Below are positions 43,314 to 51,590 of a stretch of 64,000 bases of DNA, one piece after another (positions within the stretch are counted from its first letter, which is position 1; every line of letters starts with the position of its first letter). The notes under the pieces are model-generated. The model saw nothing but the letters and a program-made list of their open reading frames with translations, was not told where the DNA came from and did not search any database. A program made the translations under genes and the position numbers. Source of the stretch: Achromobacter spanius (GTDB lineage: Bacteria > Pseudomonadota > Gammaproteobacteria > Burkholderiales > Burkholderiaceae_B); assembly GCF_002812705.1 (NCBI RefSeq), contig NZ_CP025030.1:2542001-2606000 (forward strand). The letters are read 5' to 3'.

Positions 43314-44093
43314 ATGGATGATTCCCCGTTCTACGCCGCGTTCGCGGCTTCCGGCGCGCCCGCCGCCGCCTTGGCGGTGGACTACCCCGACGGCCATTTC
43401 ATTGCGCCCCATCGTCACGACCGCGCGCAACTGCTGTACGCCATCCAGGGCGTGATGACCATCGACGCCGAAGGCGGCCGGTGGGTGGTGCCGCCCACGC
43501 GCGGCGTCTGGCTTGAGGCCGACGTGGCGCACTCCGTCCGCATGCACGGCGCGGTGCGGGTGCGCACCGTGTTCGTCGATGGCCACGCCGCCGCCCACCT
43601 GCCCGCGCGCAGTTGCGTGCTGGACATCTCGCCCTTGTTGCGGGAACTGATCGTGGCGGCCGTGGACGTGGACCTTGCCGCGCCCGTCAGCCCCGGGTCC
43701 CGCGATTGGCACTTGCTGCACTTGCTGTTGCAGGAATTGCGCAGCCTGCCGGTGTTGCCCTTGTATCTGCCGATGCCGGCCGACGCGCGGCTCAGGAAAT
43801 TCTGCGACGCCTTGATGCGCGAGCCTGATGCGGCGTTGACGCTGGACGAGTGGGCGGCCCGGCTGCATCTGTCCACCCGCACTTTGCACCGGCAGTTTCA
43901 GCAACAGACCGGTATGCGGCTAGGGCAGTGGCGCCGGCAGGCGCGGCTGCTGCTGGCGCTGGAACACCTGGCAAGCGGGGCGCGGGTGGTGGATGTGGCG
44001 CTGGAACACGGCTACACCAGCCAGAGCGCGTTCGCGGCCATGTTCAAGAAGCACTTCGGCGTGTCGCCGGGGGGGTTTTATCGGCGGGGTTGA
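43314..44093 (+). CDS. AraC-family transcriptional regulator with cupin sensor
   Basis: A 259-residue regulator. The N-terminal AraC-type cupin (about 15-100) includes HFIAPHRHDRAQLLYAIQG and VVPPTRGVWLEADVAHSV. The C-terminal double helix-turn-helix (about 165-259) includes LTLDEWAARLHLSTRTLHRQF and VVDVALEHGYTSQSAFAAMF. The ATG at 43314 is used; the frame extends to 43215 through the direct repeats. It is divergent from the EamA exporter, its probable target. Confidence 0.92.
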   Translation: MDDSPFYAAFAASGAPAAALAVDYPDGHFIAPHRHDRAQLLYAIQGVMTIDAEGGRWVVPPTRGVWLEADVAHSVRMHGAVRVRTVFVDGHAAAHLPARSCVLDISPLLRELIVAAVDVDLAAPVSPGSRDWHLLHLLLQELRSLPVLPLYLPMPADARLRKFCDALMREPDAALTLDEWAARLHLSTRTLHRQFQQQTGMRLGQWRRQARLLLALEHLASGARVVDVALEHGYTSQSAFAAMFKKHFGVSPGGFYRRG

Positions 44094-44143
44094 GGGGAGG
44101 TTTCGCAGCAACCGTGTCGGGACCAGCGCGTCCAGATGTTCCC

Positions 44144-44171
44144 CCGGCTGGCGCCCGGAAGCGCCAGCCGG
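44144..44171. other. 11-bp perfect hairpin between convergent genes
   Basis: CCGGCTGGCGC (44144-44154), loop CCGGAA, GCGCCAGCCGG (44161-44171). It lies between the AraC gene and the convergent TonB receptor gene. There is no T-tract on either strand, so it is a possible transcript-end stabiliser rather than a classic terminator. Confidence 0.6.
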
Positions 44172-44178
44172 CGCCGCG

Positions 44179-46383
44179 CTAGAAGCGGTAGTTCGCGCTG
44201 AGCTCCACGCGGCGGCCCTCGCCAACCAGCCATTGCGTTTGGTTGTAGTAGGCCGTTTCGGCGTACTGGCGGTCAAACACATTGAACGCGCGCAAGGCCA
44301 GGCTCAGGTCGCGGCGGGGCTCCCATTGCAGCGCCAGGTTGGTGGTGGTGTAGCCCGCCATCTCCAATCGGTTGGCCGCGTCCGCGTAGCGCTTGCCCAC
44401 GTAGCGCACCCCGGCGCTGGCGGTCCATTGCGGCGCGAACTTCCAACTGAGCCAGGCATTGGCCACGCGCTCGGGCACGTCCGTCGGTACATTGCCGTTG
44501 CGCGACACGGCGACGCCGCCGACCGATTCGTTGAAGTCGTCGTAGCGGGCGCGCAGCGCCACGGCGTTCAGGTCAAGCCGCCACGCGGGCGTCAGTTCCA
44601 CGCTCAGCGTGGCCTCGACGCCGCGTGACGACTGTTCGCCCACCTGGATGCGCAACGCGGGGTCGTTGGGGTCGCGCGTGACCAGGTTGTTCTTCTTGAT
44701 GTGATAGGCCGCCAGGGTCCATTGGCCCCTGTTGTCCCAGAACGTCTGCTTCACCCCGATCTCCAACTGCTTGCCCTGCGACAGCTCGTAGTTCTTGTTG
44801 GCGGGCGATAGCAAGAGCAGGCTGCCGATCGGGTCGGCGGCCTGGGCGTATTGCGCATAGACGGACACGGTGGGCAGCACGTCGTACACCGTGCCCACGC
44901 GCCAGCCGACGTTGCTGAACGTGGTGCGAAAGGCGGTTTCGTCGGCCACCAGATCACGCCGCTTCAAGTCGATATGGTCGTAGCGCAACCCCGCCAGAAT
45001 CGACCAGCGGCTATTTAGCATCAACCTGTCTTCGGCAAACAGCGCGTACTGGCTGGCCGTGTTGCGGTAGCGCGGCGTGGTGCCGGCGACGTTGATGAAG
45101 CGGCCGTGGTCCACGTCATAGGCATCCACCACCGATGTACCGGAGTACGGCGAATTGTTGGTGTGCTTGAGCGATGCGCGGTTCAGTTCGAAGCCGACCG
45201 CCACCTTGTTCGCCAGGCCAAACAGATGCCCGTCGAAGGCGGCGTCGGTGACGGTGCCCGTTTGTTCCTGGTCGTGGCCGATCTCGGTGTAGCCGCTGCG
45301 TTCGATCAGGTTGCCCGGCAGCCAGGTGTAGTTTTCGGCGTCGCGGTAGTCGCGATTGCTGCCGATGTAATAGACGCGGCTTCTGACCGTGGTGGCGGCG
45401 TTGGGCGACCATTCCGCTTTCAGTTCCGTCCGGCTGTCGCGGTAGATGATCTTGCTGTCGGCCACGTTGTAGTTCTGCCTGGCCAGGCCGTAATCCATCG
45501 TGCCGTTGGCCAGCGGCGTGCCGAAGTAGCGGGTGGGTTCCTGCCAGGCATAGGCTTGCGTCAGCGTGAAGTTCAGCTCGGGCGATATGTCCAGGCGCAA
45601 GGCGGCGGTGACGGCCGCGTCGCGCGAGTCCCCCAGGCTGATGCCGGAGTCCGTGTGGTTGCCGCTGACGTCCAGCCGGTACGACCATTTGTCGTCCAGC
45701 GCGCCGCCGCTGCCGAATCCGAAACGCTGGGTGTCGTGCGTGCCGATGGTCGTCATCAGCTCGTTTTCGATGGGACCGCGCGTGGGCTTTTTCGGGATCA
45801 CGTTCACGACGCCGCCGATGGCGCCTTCGCCATACAACACCGACGCGGGGCCGCGCAGCACTTCAATGCGGTCCACGGCCCAGGGGTCATACATGAAGGT
45901 CTGGCCTACGCCGCCGTACTGGCGCACGCCGTCATACAACTGGGCAACGGAGTTCGAATCGGTGAACCCCCGCGACGACAGAGACGACCCGCCATTGCCG
46001 GGATGACGCATGGCGCTGATGCCCGCCGCCTGGGTGATGGCATCGGTGACGGTGGTGGCGCCGCGCTCGCGCAACTGCTCGTTGCTGATGATCTCGATGC
46101 TGGCGGGGGTCTCGAATGGCGTCAGACCCAACAGGTTGCCGGTGGCGGTGGGTTCCAGCAAAGTGGGTGACGGCGCATCGCCCGACACCGAGATCACGGG
46201 CAGGGTGGCGACGGGGGCGGGTTGCGCGTGCAGCACGGGCAGCACGGACGTGAGGGCAAGCGCGGTGGAGGTAGCCACGCCCATGGCCAGGCGATTGGGC
46301 ACGCGGTTTGTGGCGCGATTGGCGACGCGAATGACCACGCGCCGCTTCAGGGCGCAACGCGCCCTGGAGGAAGAAAAAGTCAT
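44179..46383 (-). CDS. TonB-dependent siderophore receptor
   Basis: A 734-residue receptor. An unusually long, Arg-rich N-terminus (about 30 residues) precedes the hydrophobic core GVATSTALALTSVLPVLHAQ, so the true start may be the ATG of MGVATS. The TonB box is LPVISVSG, the plug contains PASIEIISNEQLRERGATTV and FSSRGF-like LSSRGFTDSNS, and the barrel ends in YRF. There is no STN domain, so it does not signal through FecR. It lies 50 nt after a DUF2946 gene on the same strand, likely co-transcribed. The metal ligand is uncertain. Confidence 0.9.
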   Translation of the reverse strand: MTFSSSRARCALKRRVVIRVANRATNRVPNRLAMGVATSTALALTSVLPVLHAQPAPVATLPVISVSGDAPSPTLLEPTATGNLLGLTPFETPASIEIISNEQLRERGATTVTDAITQAAGISAMRHPGNGGSSLSSRGFTDSNSVAQLYDGVRQYGGVGQTFMYDPWAVDRIEVLRGPASVLYGEGAIGGVVNVIPKKPTRGPIENELMTTIGTHDTQRFGFGSGGALDDKWSYRLDVSGNHTDSGISLGDSRDAAVTAALRLDISPELNFTLTQAYAWQEPTRYFGTPLANGTMDYGLARQNYNVADSKIIYRDSRTELKAEWSPNAATTVRSRVYYIGSNRDYRDAENYTWLPGNLIERSGYTEIGHDQEQTGTVTDAAFDGHLFGLANKVAVGFELNRASLKHTNNSPYSGTSVVDAYDVDHGRFINVAGTTPRYRNTASQYALFAEDRLMLNSRWSILAGLRYDHIDLKRRDLVADETAFRTTFSNVGWRVGTVYDVLPTVSVYAQYAQAADPIGSLLLLSPANKNYELSQGKQLEIGVKQTFWDNRGQWTLAAYHIKKNNLVTRDPNDPALRIQVGEQSSRGVEATLSVELTPAWRLDLNAVALRARYDDFNESVGGVAVSRNGNVPTDVPERVANAWLSWKFAPQWTASAGVRYVGKRYADAANRLEMAGYTTTNLALQWEPRRDLSLALRAFNVFDRQYAETAYYNQTQWLVGEGRRVELSANYRF

Positions 46384-46433
46384 GAGGTGTTTCTCGGTAA
46401 GCGAAGACAGGCCGCGCGAAGGCGGCAAGGGAA

Positions 46434-46838
46434 TCAGCTGAATACCGAGACGAGAGGCGGGGCACGCGCGCCTAGCGGCGCCCCAACAAGCGAGGGATGA
46501 ATCGGTGCGGGCGGCGCGCGTGCCGCCTGCGGATGCACCATGACGGCGGCCATCGCCACCAGCAAGACCGGCGAGGGCGGCAGCGCCACGGCGGCAAGCG
46601 CCATGCCCACCGGACACGTCGCGGCTTGCGCCGCATGCCTTTCGTCGGGCGCCTGGTCTGGCTTGGACGGCCCCTGCACCCAGATGGGGCCGGCAGCGGA
46701 ACACAACTGAATCAGCGTGCCGCCCTGATGGGTAGCAGGCATGAAGCCCTGCGGCACAATCGCCTTCAGCGCAAACAGCACCAACACCAGCCAAAGGCCG
46801 GCGTTGCCGCGGTTCAGGAAAGACGAAGTTGCGCGCAT
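46434..46838 (-). CDS. DUF2946-family small membrane or secreted protein
   Basis: A 134-residue protein. An N-terminal hydrophobic segment WLVLVLFALKAIVPQGFMP is the DUF2946 hallmark; two Cys (LCSAAGP, TCPVGM) and a second hydrophobic stretch follow. An ATG at 46850 is also possible. Genes of this family often precede TonB-dependent receptors, sometimes copper-linked. Function unknown. Confidence 0.75.
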   Translation of the reverse strand: MRATSSFLNRGNAGLWLVLVLFALKAIVPQGFMPATHQGGTLIQLCSAAGPIWVQGPSKPDQAPDERHAAQAATCPVGMALAAVALPPSPVLLVAMAAVMVHPQAARAPPAPIHPSLVGAPLGARAPPLVSVFS

Positions 46839-46927
46839 GATGTCGCGCATTCTAGCGGGATTTTGCCGGCTATCGGCTACCGGCTGCGAAGGCACTGCAC
46901 GCATCCTCCGGCTTGCCCGCCGACGAT

Positions 46928-46996
46928 TGTTGCGCGCCAGGCAACACCATGGTCCCTTGCCCGGGTCTACTGCCGCCCTGCCAGCCGACCTACGAT
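46928..46996 (+). promoter_or_regulatory. LTTR-type promoter of the AhpD-NmrA-Ohr operon
   Basis: The box TGTTGC-N7-GCAACA (46928-46946) contains the T-N11-A pattern. CTACTGC (46967-46973) begins 20 nt after the box, and TACGAT (46991-46996) begins 44 nt after it. Taking TACGAT as -10 puts a weak -35 (TACTGC) 17 nt upstream and the box centre near -65. The same layout occurs at two other promoters. Confidence 0.78.
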
Positions 46997-47071
46997 TTGG
47001 GCGTCGTTCAAGCACGCGCAATCGTCGGCTAAGCCCAGCCGGACCGCGCCAAACTATCCAGGGGAATCACC

Positions 47072-47551
47072 ATGAGTCAACGTCTTAACGCCTTTGCGCA
47101 ATCGCCCGAGCTGTTCAAGAAGTTCGTCGAATTCGGCATGCTCTTGAAGAAGAGCGCGATTGAATCGTCCATCCTGAGCCTGGTCGAGATCCGCGCGTCG
47201 CAGATCAACGGCTGCGGCTTCTGCCTGGACATGCATGTGAAAGAAGCCAAGATCCACGGTGAAGGCGAACTGCGCCTGCATCATGTGGCGATCTGGCGCG
47301 AGTCCACCGAGTTCTCGCCGCGCGAACGCGCCTGCCTGGCGTGGACCGAAGCGCTGACCACGCTGGGCGCGCACGGCGTGTCCGACGAGATCTATGAGCG
47401 CGTGCGCGGCGAGTTGTCTGAAAAGGAGATCTCGGATCTCAGCTTCGCGGTCATGGCCATCAATGGTTGGAACCGCCTTAACGTCGGCTTTCGCACCGTA
47501 CCCGGTTCGGCCGACAAAGCCTATGGCCTGGACAAGGCCAAGTTCAGCTAA
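47072..47551 (+). CDS. AhpD-like carboxymuconolactone decarboxylase-family peroxidase
   Basis: A 159-residue CMD/AhpD protein. C48 and C51 in GCGFCLDMH form the redox pair; H55 belongs to the same motif. ERACLAWTEALT and EKEISDLSFAVMAINGWNR are conserved in this group. It reduces peroxides or handles reactive small molecules in the cytoplasm. It is the first gene of a three-gene operon with an LTTR-type promoter. Confidence 0.92.
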   Translation: MSQRLNAFAQSPELFKKFVEFGMLLKKSAIESSILSLVEIRASQINGCGFCLDMHVKEAKIHGEGELRLHHVAIWRESTEFSPRERACLAWTEALTTLGAHGVSDEIYERVRGELSEKEISDLSFAVMAINGWNRLNVGFRTVPGSADKAYGLDKAKFS

Positions 47552-47560
47552 GGACGCATC

Positions 47561-48328
47561 ATGAAAATCCTAGTCATTGGCGGTACCGGCCTGATCGGCT
47601 CCAAACTCGTCAAACTGCTTATCGAGCGTGGCCATGAGGCCATTGCGGCTTCGCCCGCCACCGGTGTCAACACGGTGACGGGAGAGGGCCTGGACGATGC
47701 GCTGGCGGGGGTGGACACGGTGGTCGACGTGGCCAACTCGCCATCGTTCGAAGACGCGGCGGTGCTGGCGTTCTTCCAGGCCTCGGGGCGCAACCTGCTG
47801 GCGGCCGAAGCCCGGGCCGGCGTGCGCCACCACGTTGCGCTGTCGGTGGTGGGCACGCATCGCTTGGCGGAAAGCGGGTACTTTCGCGGCAAGATCGCGC
47901 AGGAAGATCTGATCGAAGCCGGGGGCATTTCCTACACCATCGTGCATAGCACGCAGTTCTTCGAGTTCCTGGGCGGCATTGTGCAGTCTGGCGCGCAGGG
48001 CAATGAAATACGGCTCTCGCCCGCCTATGTGCAGCCGATTGCGTCGGACGATGTGGCGTTGGCCATGGCGGACGCCACGTTGGGCGCGCCGGTGAACGGC
48101 ACGGTGGAAATTGCCGGGCCCGAGAAGGTGCGACTGGCCGATCTGGTGCAACGCTACCTGGGTAAAATCGGCGACACCCGCCGCGTGCAGGCGGACCCGG
48201 GCGCGCGCTATTTTGGCGCATTGCTCAACGACGACACGCTGGTGCCACGATCTACCCCACGCCTGGGCAAGATCGACTTCGATACGTGGTTCAGTCAATC
48301 GGGTGCAAATTCCGGCGCAAAGAAATAG
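47561..48328 (+). CDS. NmrA/atypical SDR-family NAD(P)-binding protein
   Basis: A 255-residue atypical short-chain dehydrogenase. GGTGLIGSKLVKLL at residues 7-20 is the nucleotide-binding loop. VGTHRLAESGYFRGKIAQEDLI contains the YxxxK-like pair region. It starts 9 nt after the AhpD gene. Such proteins sense or use NAD(P)H; the substrate is unknown. A repeat array begins at its stop codon. Confidence 0.9.
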   Translation: MKILVIGGTGLIGSKLVKLLIERGHEAIAASPATGVNTVTGEGLDDALAGVDTVVDVANSPSFEDAAVLAFFQASGRNLLAAEARAGVRHHVALSVVGTHRLAESGYFRGKIAQEDLIEAGGISYTIVHSTQFFEFLGGIVQSGAQGNEIRLSPAYVQPIASDDVALAMADATLGAPVNGTVEIAGPEKVRLADLVQRYLGKIGDTRRVQADPGARYFGALLNDDTLVPRSTPRLGKIDFDTWFSQSGANSGAKK

Positions 48329-48365
48329 CGGCGGAAAGCAGCAGCGGAAATTAGCGGCGGAAACA
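48323..48365. repeat. degenerate 12-13 bp tandem array starting at the NmrA stop codon
   Basis: AAATAGCGGCGG, AAAGCAGCAGCGG, AAATTAGCGGCGG and a partial AAACAAGG. The first unit contains the TAG stop (48326-48328). The last runs into the ribosome site of the next gene. Confidence 0.75.
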
Positions 48366-48374
48366 AGGACCACC

Positions 48375-48869
48375 ATGAGCAAACTGCGGCCGCCTTCCCA
48401 GGCTCTGCTGGACAAGTACCGGGGCGGAGACTTTCATCCCCTCTACACCACCAGCGTGACGGTGCGTGGCGGGGAGGCCGCGCATGGCCGCGCCTCGGGT
48501 ATCGCCATTTCAGATGACGGCGAACTATTTGTGGAACTGCGCCTGCCGGTTGAACTGGGTGGCAAGGGCGGGGGAACCAACCCCGAGCAATTGTTCGCGG
48601 CCGGCTATGCGGCGTGCTTTCATGGCGCGCTGAGCATGCTGGCCGAGCGCTCGGGCCTGTCGCTGCCGGATGCGTCGGTGACGGCCACTGTGTCGTTCGG
48701 CCGCGACCCCGTCGATGGCCTATTTGCGCTGAAGGCCGAGGTCAACATCCATCTGCCCGGCGTGGCCCGCGACGTGGCCGAAGAACTGGTGCGCAACACC
48801 GAACGCCTGTGTCCGTACGCCAAGATGGCCCAGGGCGGCATAGAAAGCGTGGTGGCGCTGACCCAATAA
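48375..48869 (+). CDS. Ohr/OsmC-family organic hydroperoxide resistance protein
   Basis: A 164-residue OsmC/Ohr protein. C81 in AGYAACFHGAL and the second Cys in RLCPYAKM form the peroxidatic pair; NPEQLFAAGYAACF is the family signature. Ohr proteins reduce organic hydroperoxides using lipoylated proteins. AAGGA precedes the ATG. It is third in the operon with AhpD and NmrA, consistent with an electrophile or peroxide response. Confidence 0.92.
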   Translation: MSKLRPPSQALLDKYRGGDFHPLYTTSVTVRGGEAAHGRASGIAISDDGELFVELRLPVELGGKGGGTNPEQLFAAGYAACFHGALSMLAERSGLSLPDASVTATVSFGRDPVDGLFALKAEVNIHLPGVARDVAEELVRNTERLCPYAKMAQGGIESVVALTQ

Positions 48870-48888
48870 CAGCCGAGGGCAAAGCGGC

Positions 48889-49893
48889 CTAGGTTTGTCT
48901 GGGCAGCAGGCTATCCAGAATCTGCAAGTCCATGGCGCGGATGCGTTCGGTCATGTAATCGATGAACACGCGCATGCGTGCCGGCAGATGCTGACGGCTT
49001 AGAAAGCACAGGTAATGCCCGCGGTCGTCGGGCGCATGTTGCGGCAGGCAGGCCACCAGCGTGCCCGCGCGCAGGTGGTCGCAAACTTGATAAGCGGCCA
49101 TTTGCGCGATGCCGTGCCCGTCCAGCACCGACTGCAGCACCAGGTCAGCGTCGTTGAAGGTCAACATGGCGGGCGGCGCCACCTTGCGCAGATAGCCCCC
49201 CACCTTGAATTCCCATTCATACACGCGCCCAGACGCCAGGCGGAAGTTCACGCACTGGTGCTCGGGGATGTCGTCAACGCTGGCTGGCAAGCCGTGCTTG
49301 GCGGCATAAGCGGGCGAGGCGCACAGCAGCATTTGCATGGGGATCACTTTCTTGGCGATCACCTGGCTGTCTTCCATGCGGCCATTGCGAAACGACACGT
49401 CAACGCGATCGGTCGTGAAATCGGTGGGGCCGTCATCCAGCAGCAGTTCCACCGAGATTCCCGGGTTGGCTTCGCGAAACTTGTGCAACAGCGGCGCGAC
49501 GATCTTGCGGCCGAAGCCCACCGTTGAACACACGCGCAACTGGCCGGAAGGCGGGCCTTCGCGCAGCTCGCGCATGTCGTCCAAGGCCTGGATGATGCGC
49601 GCCACGCCCGGATGGCATTGCTCGTAGAAGCGTTGGCCCTCGGTGGTCAGCGAGGTGCTGCGCGTGGTGCGCACGAACAGCCGCGTGCCCAACTGGTCTT
49701 CGAGCTTCTGCACGCTGCGGCTGACGGCCGAGCGGCCGATGCCCAGCCGGTCGCCGGCCTTGGCGAAGTTGCCTTCGGTCGCAACGGCAAGAAATGCCAC
49801 CACGCCGGCATAGCTGGTAGCGAAGCTGTCGGCCAGGGAATCTGGCCCATTGGGGGCGGGGGTGCCAGGGGAGGCGGGGTAGGGTGTCGACAT
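48889..49893 (-). CDS. LysR-family transcriptional regulator, likely master of the three-promoter regulon
   Basis: A 334-residue LTTR. A 25-residue flexible N-terminus precedes the helix-turn-helix (VVAFLAVATEGNFAKAGDRLG, GRSAVSRSVQKLE), the form of AaeR/DhcR-like LTTRs. ATG at 49893; the frame to 49986 crosses a terminator and is rejected. It lies between the peroxidase operon and the cupin gene. Its neighbours share T-N11-A boxes at -65, so it is the best candidate activator. Confidence 0.88.
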   Translation of the reverse strand: MSTPYPASPGTPAPNGPDSLADSFATSYAGVVAFLAVATEGNFAKAGDRLGIGRSAVSRSVQKLEDQLGTRLFVRTTRSTSLTTEGQRFYEQCHPGVARIIQALDDMRELREGPPSGQLRVCSTVGFGRKIVAPLLHKFREANPGISVELLLDDGPTDFTTDRVDVSFRNGRMEDSQVIAKKVIPMQMLLCASPAYAAKHGLPASVDDIPEHQCVNFRLASGRVYEWEFKVGGYLRKVAPPAMLTFNDADLVLQSVLDGHGIAQMAAYQVCDHLRAGTLVACLPQHAPDDRGHYLCFLSRQHLPARMRVFIDYMTERIRAMDLQILDSLLPRQT

Positions 49894-49966
49894 GATGGCG
49901 GCGCCGCGATGTTGGTTGATCCTACTGCTAAGACGGCGGGCGGGGCAATCCTGTGACATGGGGCGC

Positions 49967-50002
49967 AAAAAAAACTGGCCTTCCACCAGGGAAAGCCAGT
50001 TT
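49967..50002 (-). terminator. intrinsic terminator of the cupin gene
   Basis: On the minus strand AAACTGGCTTTCCC pairs with GGAAGGCCAGTTT around a short loop and is followed by a run of T. It lies 26 nt past the cupin stop. Confidence 0.85.
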
Positions 50003-50027
50003 GGACCTGCAAGGTTTGATAAGTCCC

Positions 50028-50462
50028 TTATTGGATCGGGGTCAGGATGGGCGCGCCTTTTTTCTTGACCAGCACCACCACGAACTTGGCCGGCTGGGTC
50101 TGGCTGGCGTTGCGGCCCACGGTGTGGATGTCGTCCGGGCCTTCAAAAAAGGTCTGGCCCGGGGTCAGCGTGACTTCCTTGCCGCCCTTGACCTGCATGA
50201 CGATGCTGCCTTCCAGCACGTACACGAAGCTATAGGCGTCGTGGCGGTGAACGGGGTCGACCGCGCCGGGCGGATAGTCCACCGTGATCATCACGGCGTC
50301 CTTGCCGGGAATATCCGGCAGGGCTTTCGTCATGAGTTCCGTGACGATGGCGTCGGGGGGCTTAGCGGGGTTCGCCGGGGCCGCGGCATGGGCAAGCGGG
50401 CTCAGCAGCGCGCCGGCGGCAATAAAAGTAAAAGGCAACCCGAACTTCGTGATCTTCGACAT
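50028..50462 (-). CDS. secreted cupin-domain protein
   Basis: A 144-residue small cupin. The Sec signal LPFTFIAAGALLSPLAHAAA ends near residue 26. PVHRHDAYSFVYVLEGSIVM is cupin motif 1 with His ligands; GQTFFEGPDDIHTVGRNAS is motif 2. It probably binds a metal in the periplasm. The ATG at 50462 replaces a frame start at 50495. Its promoter (50494-50562) belongs to the LTTR set. Confidence 0.9.
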   Translation of the reverse strand: MSKITKFGLPFTFIAAGALLSPLAHAAAPANPAKPPDAIVTELMTKALPDIPGKDAVMITVDYPPGAVDPVHRHDAYSFVYVLEGSIVMQVKGGKEVTLTPGQTFFEGPDDIHTVGRNASQTQPAKFVVVLVKKKGAPILTPIQ

Positions 50463-50493
50463 GGCGTGTCCTTGGTGGAGGTGTGACAAGCCC

Positions 50494-50562
50494 ATCGTAG
50501 AAGTGCCGCCCGCGCGGCGGTAGGCCCGCGCGAGGGATCACCATGTTGCCCGCCATGCAACA
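50494..50562 (-). promoter_or_regulatory. LTTR-type promoter of the cupin gene
   Basis: On the minus strand: TGTTGC-N7-GCAACA (50562-50544), CTACCGC (50523-50517) 20 nt on, and TACGAT (50499-50494) exactly 44 nt after the box. It also shares GCCTACCGCCGC with the 46967 region. This is the same layout as the promoters at 46928 and 52455. Confidence 0.78.
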
Positions 50563-50586
50563 CCGCCCTGGCGTAGACGGCGGCGA

Positions 50587-51471
50587 TCAGCCTTGCCGCG
50601 CCAGCGCCGCCGCGATGTGCGCCAGCTTGTCCGGATTGCGTTGCACCAGCACCCGCGTCAGGCGTTCACCGTCCGTCTCGTAGGACTGCACGGATTCAAG
50701 CTGGCCATCAATGAAGCGCAGCAGGGTCCATTGCCCGTTCACCTGCACCACCTCAACGCGCAAGGCATCGCGGTAGCGGCGCTTGCCCGCGTAGAACAGT
50801 TGCGCCAGGCGCTTGCCGCCCACCAGGCTGGCAAAGCTCGAGACCTTGTCGCCACCATCGCCGATGAGTTCCGCGTCGTCGCTCAACAAGGCATGCAGGC
50901 CGTGGAAGTCGCTGCGCTGCATGGCGTCGGCAAAGGTCAGCAGCAGGCGTTGCAGCGTGGCGCGCGGGACCATTTCGCGCGGGGCGCCCTGGCGCAGCTG
51001 CAACCTGGCGCGCCGCACCAGTTGACGGATGGCGGCCGGGGTCTTGCCGAGCGTCTGCGCGATGTCTTCGTAGTCTGCGTCGAACACGTCGCGCATCAGG
51101 AAGGCCGCGCGCGCGTCGGGTGACAGGCGTTCCAGCATGAACAGAAACGCCACCGACACATCGTCGGCCATCTCGTGGATTTGTTCAGGGGTGGACGGCG
51201 GCGCGGCCATCAGCATGGGCTCGGGCAACCATACGCCCGTGTAATGGGCGCGTTCGGCTTTGGCGGCGCGCAGGCGGTCAATGGACAAACGCGTGGTGGC
51301 GGTGACCAGCCAGGCTTCGGCGTTCTGCACCGCGTCGCGGTCGGCGCCGTGCCAACGCAGCCACGCTTCCTGCACCACGTCTTCCGCCTCGGCCACCGCG
51401 CCCAGCATGCGATAGGCAATGGCGTACAGGCGGGGGCGGTGACACTCGAAGAGGGACGCGGAGTCGGTCAT
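50587..51471 (-). CDS. ECF41-type sigma factor with SnoaL-like C-terminal domain
   Basis: A 294-residue ECF sigma. Region 2 (about 5-70) is followed by a WLPEP motif (about 88), region 4 (about 120-175, AAFLMRDVFDADYEDIAQTLG) and a SnoaL-like domain with DGGDK (family DGGGK) and a C-terminal NPDKL. These marks define ECF41, where the extra domain controls activity instead of an anti-sigma. ECF41 genes are usually beside CMD, oxidoreductase or epimerase genes, and the AhpD and NmrA genes are about 3 kb away. ATG at 51471; the frame beyond is a DedA shadow. Confidence 0.92.
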   Translation of the reverse strand: MTDSASLFECHRPRLYAIAYRMLGAVAEAEDVVQEAWLRWHGADRDAVQNAEAWLVTATTRLSIDRLRAAKAERAHYTGVWLPEPMLMAAPPSTPEQIHEMADDVSVAFLFMLERLSPDARAAFLMRDVFDADYEDIAQTLGKTPAAIRQLVRRARLQLRQGAPREMVPRATLQRLLLTFADAMQRSDFHGLHALLSDDAELIGDGGDKVSSFASLVGGKRLAQLFYAGKRRYRDALRVEVVQVNGQWTLLRFIDGQLESVQSYETDGERLTRVLVQRNPDKLAHIAAALARQG

Positions 51472-51590
51472 GGGGGTAGCCAACGCCCGGGGAAGGCAGG
51501 CGTGAAGCCACGTATTTTGCCGCAGCGCGCAGGTAGCGACAAGCGCGAAGACGCCGCGCGCGGGCAGGCTTTTCATGTCCGGCCGCCACG

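Noticed and set aside
49905..49935. Fourth LTTR box near the start of the LysR gene itself
   Set aside because: TGTTGG and CTACTGC are present, but there is no CAACA arm and the 44-nt spacing to TACGAT is missing.
50462..50494. ECF41-type promoter (TGTCACA) upstream of the cupin gene
   Set aside because: TGTCACA is present on the minus strand, but it lies too close to the start codon and no CGTC follows at the proper spacing.
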